Below are positions 49,001 through 58,915 of a stretch of 64,000 nt of DNA, one piece after another. Source of the stretch: Phyto melanocephala (taxonomy: Eukaryota > Arthropoda > Insecta > Diptera > Rhinophoridae); the NCBI GenBank assembly GCA_941918925.1, contig OW799233.1, positions 177,661,235-177,725,234 on the forward strand. The letters are read 5' to 3'. Every line of letters starts with the position of its first letter. Within the stretch, counting starts at the first letter, position 1. The translations under genes and the position numbers were made by a program. The notes under the pieces are model-generated. The model worked only from the letters and a program-made list of their open reading frames with translations, did not search any database and had not been told where the DNA came from.

Positions 49001-51282
49001 AATAAAGCAATATAAAAAGGCAGAAACAAGCTGGAGTAAGTTAAATGACAGCTACAACTGCAATCATGGTCCCTAAAAGATCATAGTTAATTACCAAATG
49101 CATTTCAGTGGTGTTACTAAGAGTTTAGCATAAAGTTTAACACATGATCTTTACTCACTGCTTTTTTCGAGTGTATAGAGAGATGGTAAATTTGACTTGG
49201 ATATAATAACCGTTAATAGCTCATACATACATTTGCAAACATATACATTTGCATATAAGAGTATTGTTTAGATATAGATTTGTTATGGCAAATAATAATT
49301 TGAATATGTTTTTGACAAGTTACTACCACTTCTAACACACTTATGTGTAACTATTACATTATAAGCTTTGAAAATTATGAATTTGTTAAATCAGCGCTTT
49401 AGTAATGTTAACATATTAATTATGAATTACATACATAGAACGTATATGCATGAGTTATCTGAATAATGATTGATGTTATTTAACATTTAAGGGTGTTGAG
49501 TTGCCATAAAACGCGCCAAAGCAAATGAAGCAGTCGTTCTTCCTAATAAAATAAATATAAAGATGTCACACAAAATACGAAACATTAATTTTAGAAAATT
49601 GGAGGGGAGCAAGAAAAGCATTTGTACCAACAAAAAAAAATATAAGTATAGAGCAATAATTTATCTTAAGAAGACAGAATTTTATAAAGTACATTGGAGT
49701 ATTTTAATTAAGTTGCGTTTTGGGGGAGGGAGGCAAAAACACAAATATAAAATATAATTGTGAAATATGAATAAATTAAAAAAAAATTACGATTAAAAAA
49801 CGATTTTCTACACAAGTGAGGAAATGTCTGGTAATATTCTTAACAATAACGAAATTTACGGCTTGTCCAAAAATTCTAGTAGAATTTTTTAATTATAATA
49901 AATGAAAGTCATTGAAACTTAAATTTTAATGTCAAGCTGATTGAAAGTTGTATGTTAAGCGCGGTTATTTATAGCAACTTTACCGAAGTACTCCTTGCAA
50001 CATTTCCACACCCAAAAGTACTATCCTAAATTTGTTTAAGATCGATTTTGAGAAACGATCATCCTCAGTCCAACACTTTTATAAAACACTGTTTTTTTCT
50101 GAGTGGTCTTCTGAAGTTCATACCAGCTTTAATGCCTAAATCGTCAGGTTTTTGTTGCTGAACTAGAAGTACTTTCATGAACATTCAGAGGTTAAAAAGG
50201 TGTTGCATACACTTCGAATTGTTTGTTGGAGTGCTTTGTAGGAATAGAACTCTTGCATTACTAGAACTTTTTTGTCACATAGCATTAATGGGTTCTAAAA
50301 GGATTTAATTTATTTTCGTTCATATTTAAAGAAGTTTGTAACATGCATTTCCCATTAAAGGCTTATTTCTTGGACATTCCTGTGTTAAAATTATTAAAAA
50401 TAACAATTAAAACTCCAAAATTATCCGAAAACATAAGGGGTATCGCAAAATGTAAACAGGATTGTAATAAAGTAATGAAAAGTAAATATTGTGTCTGCCA
50501 GAGTCAGACGGAAAAACACGACCGATAATTAAATTGACAGCAGTATCGTTAAATACTGTCATTTTATTGTTTATTTTTTTTACGCAAAAACATATTCATT
50601 TGTTTACAATATGTGTACAATTACAATGAAATTATGGCAACATTATCTTAAAATCTTAAAATGAGGACATAAGAAAAAACCTTGAAAATAAGATAGCGCG
50701 ACAGAATTTGAAAATTAAGTTACGTCAGAATTCCGTTTTATCATTCGGTTTCATAGAATATAGTCTTGTTTGGAATAGTAAATCGATTTGTTTTTTTTTT
50801 ATAATCAATTAAAAAATGTACATAAGTACGGCTCTTGAGATAGCAGTTACACTTTCATAATGATTTAAATATTGTTTGACAATAAAAAGTAGACGTCTTA
50901 ATATGTATTTACAACTCTAGAATGTCAGCTGTCTATTTTTGTACCTTCTTGATTGGAGTATCTTCTATATGCCAAGCTTATAGCGAGTTTGCACCACAAG
51001 GAAAAGAAGTGCTTTGAGTAAAACAACTCAAAGTTGTACTACTATATTGTAAGTGATTTTGTGTTTGAAATCGAAAATTCGGTGGTTACTATTGATGAAA
51101 TTGAATTAGTGAAAAAGGCAGTTCAAAAGCGGCTTTTTGGTCATTTTTTAAATCATTGGGGAGAAGCGCACGGTTAGAAAAATTAAAGTAATTAAAAATT
51201 ATTCATTTTGAATATTATTAAATTTTTTTTAGATACATTCGAAGTATCACTTGCTAATAATCATGATGATGGAAAAATGGAG
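49001..51282. other. AT-rich spacer, no gene seen
   Basis: No gene or known repeat recognised. Short frames have no domain. Confidence 0.5.
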
Positions 51283-51840
51283 GTCCAAGGGAGGTACCCT
51301 AGGAGTCGACGGATTTCAACCAAAATTTGTAGTGCTCTTTTTTAGATCAACTTATGGGCATCTGCTAAATTTTATCAAATTCCGTTGCGAATTGCGGCCT
51401 ATACGTTGAAAAGAAAAATAAACGAAAAAATGGGGGTCCAAGGGAGGTACCCCTAATAGTAGACGGATTTCAACTAAAATTAGCAGAACTCTCTTGTATA
51501 ATTTTATAGATGCATGCCAAATTTCATCAGATTATATTGAAGATTACGGCCTATACATTCAAAAGAAAAATAAGTGAAAAAATTGGCTGTCCAAGAGTAG
51601 TACCCCTAGGAGTCGACGGATTCAAACCAAAATTAGTCGAGCTCTTTCTTGCATTAAATAATAGACGTGTGCCATACATCGTCAAATTCTATGAAGATTT
51701 GCAACCTATACATTGAGGACAAAAATTCGTGAGGAGGTACCCCTAGGAGTCGACGGATTTTAAAAATTTTTTTTATTTTTCTTTTCTACTTAAAATTTAA
51801 CAATCGTGCAAAATTTCATCGTTGTAGGATCACTCCTTCT
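51283..51840 (+). repeat. ~153-base minisatellite, about 3.5 units
   Basis: The landmark GTCCAAG followed by GGTACCCCTAGGAGTCGACG recurs at 51283, 51436 and 51589 (period 153), with a shortened fourth unit equivalent to about 51726. Each unit has GGATTTCAACCAAAATT-like, CCAAATTTCATCA-like and GCGGCCTATACATT-like blocks. The tail has GTGCAAAATTTCATCGTTGTA. No coding role; an open frame through part of it reflects the period being a multiple of three. The layout resembles central repeats of DINE/Helitron-like elements. Confidence 0.75.
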
Positions 51841-51906
51841 CTTTTTTGCAGTTATATGTATGAAGAAATACCACTGAGTCCGTTTTAACCAACTCAATAA
51901 TGGTAT

Positions 51907-52433
51907 TGTTACAGATTTATTTTTAAATAGCTTATTTTACATTATAATTTATTTTAGTTGTAGTAGTTTAAGTTACTGTAGTTTATTTGTATTAGTTTAT
52001 TTCGCTGGTTGTTCGAACATGATGTTTGTTATTATGTGTAGCATACTTTTAGGCATTTATATTATTCCTGCCTATTACTTAACGTCTTAATTTAAATTTA
52101 ACGGTTTTCGAATGTACTAGAATGTACATACGAGAACTTTGTCGAATCTTATCGAACACCACTATGCTACTGTAAATAGCCGAACAACACAGCTAACATG
52201 ATCAGTATTACAGTAGAGCTTGTAAAGTGTGTATCAAAGTGAGTTTGATAATAGAAGTGTATAACCACAAGTGTAATAAGTAAAGTGATATAAAAACAAT
52301 ATCTGAGTGTATTTAAATAAATAAAGTGCTCTTAATTTTATAACTAATTTCAAGTGCTTTTAATTGCAATAAAAGAACTCAAAGTTTATTTAAAGAAAAT
52401 AATCCAACATTTATAAAAGGCATAAACGTAACA
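51907..52433 (+). mobile_element. Solo LTR with 4-base target duplication
   Basis: A 527-base element beginning TGTTACAGATTTATTTTTAA and ending ATAAACGTAACA, with short inverted termini TGTTAC/GTAACA. GTAT lies directly on each side (51903-51906 and 52434-52437), a 4-base duplication typical of gypsy-type integration. AAATAAATAAAGTGC near 52313 may be the polyadenylation signal. A sister copy lies at 4351-4727. No gag or pol is adjacent, so it is a solo LTR left by recombination. Confidence 0.8.
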
Positions 52434-52479
52434 GTATATAATCAAGAATGACCAGTAGAATAACTACAGTAAACTATAA

Positions 52480-52732
52480 AAAAGTGTAAAATCAAAGAAG
52501 GCGTCTGAAACAAAAGGGGGGAAAATTTTTTTTAAACCCTATCAAAAGGGGTATCAAATTAAAGGGCTTGACTACAAGAGTACAATAACATTGAAGAAAT
52601 TCAAAATCAAATATGGCGTCGGAAATAATAAATAAAATGGCGTTGGCAAGAAATCTAGGCTAAGCCACAATGTGGTCATTATACCTATGTACATGATAGT
52701 GAAGGGTATTATTAGACTCATAGCACTTTTAC
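52480..52732 (-). mobile_element. DINE-like element, short end fragment
   Basis: Shares with 23093-23736 the blocks GGGTATCAAATTAAAGGGCT, TTCAAAATCAAATATGGCGT, ATTATACCTATGTACATGAT and AGTGAAGGGTATTATTAGAC, ending near ATAGCACTTTTACTTTTT. The GGCACGGCCG hairpin is eroded. It begins less than 50 bases from the solo LTR. Confidence 0.6.
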
Positions 52733-54374
52733 TTTTTTTACCTTATTTTTTACTTTTAGACCAACAATTTAAAATCTTACTGTCTTTTCAAAAAAAAAAA
52801 AAAAAAACGCTAAAAGGCTAAAGGATTTATAAAACATATTTTCTATAAAAATTTGATTTATAAACCTTTTATAAAGCAGTTTTAATTTTGATGAATTAGA
52901 CCGATAGAATAAAAAATATGTTTTATAAAAAGTCGCTTTAATCGAGTTCTACTGATAGTGATCAGAGTGAGCAAAGCAATTTAAATGATTTTATGATCTG
53001 AGGCATTATTTTTATTAGGTTAAACTGAGTGACATCCATGGATGGCCTAACTTTAAGTCTTTTTAGTTTTTATAATTTTCAACCCATTTTTTGTATGTAT
53101 TTCTGCAACAGATTTACTGCTATTAGGGCACATTTGTTATCTTTTTGCTGTGAAATTACCATAAAACCAAGTAATAGAAAAGACTTGCCGACCCCATGTG
53201 TAATTTGCTAAATTTAACAGCTTTTTTTCTATTCTATTCTACACTCTTAGTGGACTAAACAACAATTAGTTTGTGTCCTAGTATTTAATGATGTTTGCAG
53301 GACTATAAAAATTTCTCGGAAAATGTTAAAGGAGAAGCAACCAAAACAAGAAATTTCGCCAAGAAAAATACAACATAAAAACAAAAACTCAGAAAACAAT
53401 CAAAACCGGAGGAGTTGTAATTAAGTCTATTATAATTTTTACGTTGTAAAACAAACAAATAAACAAATAAACGCAACCAAGCAAGATGAGGTTTTTAAAA
53501 AAAGGGCAAAAATTCCATTTATTACAATTTTTGTTTTTTTTTTACACCACACAATACGACATAATTATCCATTTAACATGGTTTGAAGTGCATTAAAAAT
53601 CTACCACAAGAATACAGAACAACATCGCAGTGTAGGAACACATAAATAAACACACACACACACAAAATAAAATTAACACCGAAAATAAAGTGATGGTGGC
53701 AGTGGCAACAGTCAGTGCCAGCAGGCCACACACATTCATAAAGTTCACAAAATAATTGTCATGTTAAGATTACAATTTTCATTTTCATTCCCATTGCTTC
53801 GTTGTTTTTTTTTCTCTCTTTCACTTTAATTTTTTTTTTGTGCCTTTTTAATACACATTTGTGGGCTACAAGTACCCAACCTCGAGTACGTTCATATTTT
53901 CAAATGAGATTTTATATTTTTTTTTGTCTTTTTTTTAATTTGTACTTCACATCTATTTGGTTGTTTCTATTTTAAATTACATTAAACGGTGCGTCACGTA
54001 GACACCTAAAAGTGGAAGTGTATGTGGCTCCATGTGATGCTGTGGCGTTATTTGGCATGGAAGTCATACTCCTTTATGGTCTCAGTTGTAATCGTTTAAA
54101 AGTGCTTGGTTTCTTTTTGCACTTTTAGCAAATACTGGGTCCATTTCTATGTAGTTTTGCAAGTTTTTGTCCCCCATAGCACCATCATGAAGACTTAGAC
54201 ACCTGTATCCCCATTTTAGTTTTGATTTTATTTTATGCCCCGTTCTGTTGTAAATGTTGTAGAGTAGACACAATATTTAAATGAAAATTGTATTAGAGTT
54301 GTGTTTTGTTGCATGTTGTAGTTTTGTTTTTCATTTTATTTTCATTATTTGAGCAAATATTCAGTCTACTTTAG
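52733..54374. other. AT-rich spacer, no gene seen
   Basis: A poly-A run lies at 52790-52806 and a CA microsatellite at 53648-53663. The 54082-54273 minus frame has no domain I recognise. Otherwise nothing. Confidence 0.5.
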
Positions 54375-55130
54375 TTATACCCTTCACCTGTGGTGCACAA
54401 GGGTATATATAGATTTGTTATTCCGTGTGAAATTTCTACAATTTTCATTTCCGACCCCATAAAGTATATATTTTCTGAAAGCTTATGAATAGAGGAGTCG
54501 ATTAGGCACTGACCGTCTGCCCGTCTGTCCGTGTGTTGGTTGAAATCAACTTTTAGAAGCAACTATATGTTCCTCAGATCAGTGTATGGTATCAATCTCT
54601 TGGAAATATCCGGGAATGAATCACTATTGGAATTCAGCACAATCGCCCTATAACTTTCTTAGATATGAACAAAAAACCACGATCACCTCGTTTTTTTTCA
54701 CAGTTACAACAACAACATACATACATATATACTGGTAGAGTAAACGTGGTATCGAATCCCAGTTGAGCCAAAAATTTTTTTTTTTTATTTTGTATATTAT
54801 TTATATTTTTATTATTTTTTTTAAAATTTTTTTTTTAATTTTTTTTTTTAATTTTTTTTTTTAAATTTTTTTTTTTAAATTTTTTTTTTATTTTTTTTTT
54901 AATTTTTTTTTTATTTTTTTTTTAATTTTTTTTTAATTTTTTTTTAGAAACATACATACGTAAACTCAACTAATAATTTTACAATGGTATGTTTTTTATA
55001 TGTATGTTTTTACATGTATGTACGTATCTTATATGAGATGAATGGAGATATAAACAATTGTTATTGCGTGACTACACGTTGTGAAGGGTATACAAGATTC
55101 GGCACGGCCGAATATAGCACTGTTACTTGT
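54375..55130 (-). mobile_element. DINE-1/mini-me-like element, copy C
   Basis: Starts TTATACCCTTCACCTGTGGT and ends GGCACGGCCGAATATAGCAC then TTACTTGT; nearly identical to copy B in its outer parts. The GTCY tract CCGTCTGCCCGTCTGTCCGT lies near 54512. The core has CATA repeats, a tRNA-like motif on the plus strand (54733-54769), a T-only/A-T tract (54774-54950), then TATG repeats. Core orientation agrees with copy A and is opposite to B. No protein coded. Confidence 0.85.
54733..54769 (+). other. tRNA-like A/B-box motif inside DINE-like copy C
   Basis: TGGTAGAGTAAACG resembles an A box; GGTATCGAATCCC resembles a B box, followed by AGTTGAGCC and then the A/T tract. The boxes nearly touch, too close for a tRNA. 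The best-preserved of the three copies of this motif in the window. Confidence 0.55.
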
Positions 55131-57105
55131 TTTTTTTTTAATTTGTTTTTTCTTTAGTTATTTGTATTTTTATATTTGGCTGTTGGTTTTCTATTTCTGT
55201 TTGTATTTGCCCATTTGGCACTACAGGGAATCATAAAATTTAAGTAAAACTTGCATTTTAGATGTTGGCGCAATGTCAGTGAACACAGTTTCAAACAAAA
55301 GTTCACAGAATCCAAAAACAGACATGCCAATTTATTTAAAATCGTCAGCTTTAAGTTAAAATTTTTATTATTTACTTTTAATTGAGTTCGAATTTTTGAA
55401 CATACTTAACACATAAACCTTTTTAATTATTAAAGTAAAAACTTTAAATCCAGGATTTAAACATTTTAAAAAACTGCCGAAAATTCGAATACTGGAAAAA
55501 CGACTTTAATGTTGAAGCTGCACACTAAAAACCCTCAGAAATTTCCAAAACAGTTAATTTCAGACTTTCAGTTTTCAGACAGTTGTCTTTATTAAAATAT
55601 TGAAATGGAATATTATAAAAACCTAATTCACTATACCGAACTTTTAACATTTTTTGGTCACGCCGAATTTCAATTAATTTTTTTTTTTTTGTCAATATTG
55701 TACACTTAAGTTTAAATTTTCGAACGTTGAAAAATGTATACAAAAAACAAATTTTTTTTTAAATGTTGCTAAAAATACAAATTTTTAAAATAAATACAAA
55801 CTACTTTGTCACTTTTTATTTCTTATTTTAAAAAAAAAAAATATATCCCTGGAAATGTTGTTAACAGTGTTCAGTCTCATACACCAATCATCTTGCATGC
55901 TTACCTTACATATATGTAGTTGGCTACACGATTTTGTTTTTTTTTCATATTTAATGCAAAACGTACAACATTTTCATTTTATTTCTTCATCTCGTTTAGT
56001 TTTGTAACTGCACAAACAAAAAAGACATTTTAGCTTAAAAGCAACACAGAGCAAAAAAAGAGCACAAAAAAACACATTCCAAAAAAATTTGTGTAAATTT
56101 CTTGTTGTTGTAGTTAAATTAGAACCGTTTTACTACCGGCAAGCATAGATACATATCTCATGCACGTTTGAATATACACACTTACACCATCTACGAGTAA
56201 ATACTGTAACAACATCAACAAAATTAAAACAACCTCATAGATGCAACCATTACAAAATTATTTGTTTTTTTTTTGCTATTGTTCATAGTGATGACGACTA
56301 CGAGGACGATGTTGATGAGAATGCTGTTGTTGTTTCTAACGCTGCCATACATGCTGATGATGTTGTTGTGTTTTGTTTTATTTCATCTTTAGATCATGTT
56401 TTTTATGTCTGCTGGTGTAGATTGTGTAGGCGTAGGTGTAGTTGCCACTCATAAAATATGTCCTTTTATGAGTCAGGATAAAACAACAACAACAACAACA
56501 CCTCTCACACATCCATAACATACCTTGGAACCCCCACCCACCTTAGCCTGCTTTAGTGCACATCAATTTTTCTCTATAACATTTGCTCTCTATATTTTAT
56601 GCATAAACATAAACAACGTTCCCATTTTGTTGGTTAAACATAAAAATAAAGAAGAAAAAAGTCCAAATAGATGTTAAAAAGTAAAAAATTCCCAAAACAC
56701 TCTCAAACTCCAACACATTTACAAGTAAGTACACCTATAGAATTTGTTAAGTGTTCGTATGTTTAGTTGTTTTCCCAACATTTAAGCCGTGATCAGATAC
56801 CAGCAGTTTCTTGCTGAACTTTTTTTTATTTGTGGTTGTTATCATTTGATATGTTTTGTGTTATAAAAATATATCTTTTGTCACTCTGGTGTTCCGAAGT
56901 AAGCTAAACGGTAGTTAGTTCATTTTAAATTTGATACCAAAGCTTTTGTAAATATTTTCATCTTCAAATATCTTATCACAGCACCACTACTCTGACTAGT
57001 GGTAAACCCAATAATCAGTAATTCCAGAAATGGCTAGATTTTTTAACTAGTTACGTTTTGGACCAGTCATATAGTTTACGTTAGGTTAGAGCACTAAGGG
57101 AAATA
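55131..57105. other. AT-rich spacer with simple repeats
   Basis: No gene recognised. ACA/GAT trinucleotide runs lie near 56290-56370 and 56484-56500. GTTAGGTTAGAGCACTAAGG near 57080-57099 could be the reversed 3' terminus of the LINE family (TTAGTGC...AACCTAAC). Confidence 0.45.
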
Positions 57106-57163
57106 AATATAATATAATATATAATATAATATATAATATAATATATAATATAATATATATAAT
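57106..57163. repeat. TAATA-type simple repeat
   Basis: About 58 bases of ATATAATATAATATATAATA-like simple repeat immediately 5' of the LINE fragment. It may be the target site or have expanded after insertion. Confidence 0.9.
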
Positions 57164-57167
57164 CCCG

Positions 57168-58011
57168 ATGAGATATGAAAATACAAATTGCATCACCATA
57201 ATACCGGAAAAGGGAGAATGGGATGAAATAACCAGGATAGGAAACACCCATGGAATAGATCTTTATACAGACGGTTCAAAGATTGGTGACCAAAACGGAG
57301 TGGGCTTATACGACATAAGCCGAAACAGAAGCAAATACTTCCGTCTACCAGATCACAACACTATTTTCCAGGTTGAGATCATGGCGATTACGGAAGAAAT
57401 TAAATGAATAGCGAAACTCCGATTCGTATCTTTACGGATAGCCAATCAGTGATTAAGACATTAAGAAAGGAGAAAGTTGAATCCCGGAACGTTTTGCAAT
57501 GTAAGAGCGAGATAAACTCATACGCAAATTGCGAACATCTGGAGATAATATGGATACCAAGCCATCACGGGCTGATCGGAAACGAAAAAGCCGACAAATT
57601 ATCCGAAATGGGAGCTCTTCTGAGTACAATAACTTTGGAGAACGCCTTAAATAATTTAAGGATGAACTTAAGCGTTGGGCGATAGAGGAACATGTCAGAA
57701 AATGGCAAAGCACTGATGTCGGTAAGGTGACAAGAATACTATGGGGTGACCCAAATCTTGAGAAATCAAAGGAAATTCTAAGACTGAATATACCAACACT
57801 TATGAGACTTACCAGTGTGATTACAGGTCATACGGAGTTGAGAACTCATCTAGCTCGCATGCGACTATCTGAAGAGACAACATGCAGAGCATGCGAGGAA
57901 GAGGATGAGACTTTGATACACTATCTCTGTTCTGCGTTTGGGCATATTAGACTCGAGAATTCTACAGTGAATACTATGCCGAATTTGGAGTACCTGGGGA
58001 ACTCAAACTGA
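57168..58011 (+). pseudogene. LINE ORF2 C-terminal pseudogene (RNase H + CCHC)
   Basis: RNase H degrades the RNA strand during retrotransposition. Catalytic motifs are visible: DLYTDGSKIG (first Asp, about 57260-57290), FQVEIMAI (Glu, 57365-57390), IFTDSQSVI (Asp, 57428-57455) and IIWIPSHHGLIGNEKADKL (His and last Asp, 57545-57600). Downstream are ILWGDP and a CCHC motif CRACEEEDETLIHYLC (57880-57930), ending NLEYLGNSN with a stop at 58009-58011. Three different frames are used (57168-57407, 57404-57685, 57727-58011), so at least two frameshifts break it. No reverse transcriptase is present. Confidence 0.9.
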
Positions 58012-58210
58012 AGGTCCATAAGGAATTACATTGAGGGGACTGAGTTCTTGAACTAGTCCGATATTTATTTATGGGAAATTATGATAATGGTTTTAAATTG
58101 GGAATTCCGGTTCCCACATGGAGCGCAAAACATGCCAACTGGGCATAAGTGTATACCTGTCATGCGTTTGGGCTTTTAGTGCCCCTCCTTTTCAACCTAA
58201 CCTAACCTAA
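57168..58210 (+). mobile_element. 5'-truncated LINE (I/R1 type, RNase H-bearing), plus copy
   Basis: Contains the RNase H domain, the C-terminal CCHC region, a 3' untranslated region from about 58012, and a tail AACCTAACCTAACCTAA (58194-58210). It is truncated before RNase H, directly after a simple repeat. Its tail meets a second copy in opposite orientation at 58212-58715. Fragments of the same family lie at 110-200 and 39637-39883. Confidence 0.9.
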
Positions 58211-58211
58211 G

Positions 58212-58715
58212 TAAATAAACCCATGACAGGTATACACATATGCCCAATTGGCGTTCCGAGCACTCTATAGAAATAAAGTTCCCCTATTAGAACCGTAATC
58301 ATATTTTTGTTAATATATCGGCTAGGTCAAAAACCCAGTCCCCTTAATATTATTTCTTATGGATCTCCCATTCAAAATTCTTAGATATTCCTAGTTCGGC
58401 ATAGTATACACAATAAAGTTAGCGCGTCTAATACGCCATAACGCATGGCAATGACAAAAGAAATCTTCCAAAGTAGCATTATTTTCCTTGCATGCTTTAC
58501 ATGAAGTCTCATCCGACAGTCCAATGCGAGCTAGATAAGTTCTCATCTCCATGCGACCTGTTATTACACTAGTTATTTTCCTAAGCGTTTGTCTACTCGG
58601 TTTCAGAAACTGCTTCTCATGATTTGGGTCACCCCATAGTATGTTCGACATAATTTTTTTGCCGGTTTAAGTTCATTTTTCAACCGCTGAAAGGATTTAG
58701 AATTCTTCAAGTTGT
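58212..58715 (-). mobile_element. 5'-truncated LINE, minus copy, tail to tail with the plus copy
   Basis: On the minus strand it runs from the C-terminal part of ORF2 (LKNELK near 58665-58680; ILWGDPNHEKQ and TSVITGRMEMRTYLARIGLS, 58540-58640; CCHC motif CKACKENNATLEDFFCHC, 58445-58500) to the 3' untranslated region (TATACCTGTCATGGGTTT at 58218-58236). It lacks the last ~25 bases and the CCTAA tail. It is clearly diverged from the plus copy, so it is a separate insertion rather than a fold-back of one copy. Confidence 0.85.
58391..58651 (-). pseudogene. LINE ORF2 C-terminal fragment
   Basis: A continuous frame of 86 residues starts within ILWGDPNHEK and includes the CCHC motif (C.AC....H/E...FFCHC) and ends NFIVYTMPN. 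It matches residues around 57727-57990 in the plus copy. The domain's usual role is nucleic acid binding at the C-terminus of ORF2. It is only a fragment. Confidence 0.8.
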
Positions 58716-58827
58716 AATGAGACTATAGCATTGACTTAAAAAAACACACCATCGCTAAATTGAAGAGCGCTTTGTTTTTCAAACATACATAAATCTTATA
58801 CATATCAATTCAATATAATAGTGTGTG

Positions 58828-58915
58828 AGTGCATGGTTAAAGCGTGAAACTACAAAACCAGAAAACCCTGGATCACATCCCGGTTGAGACTAGAAAAACT
58901 TGATAGCGTTTTATA
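58828..58915 (+). repeat. tRNA-like SINE remnant
   Basis: GCATGGTTAAAGCGTGAAAC resembles an A box region and GGATCACATCCC, about 25 bases on, a B box. GGTTGAGACTAGAAAAACTT then follows. The 19-base string GACTAGAAAAACTTGATAG is shared with 29297-29315 in a DINE-like copy, at a point equivalent to its tRNA-like motif. This suggests that the motif inside the DINE-like family came from such a sequence. Confidence 0.45.

Noticed and set aside
57106..57163. CRISPR or satellite array
   Set aside because: It is a short TAATA simple repeat; no spacers and a eukaryotic context.
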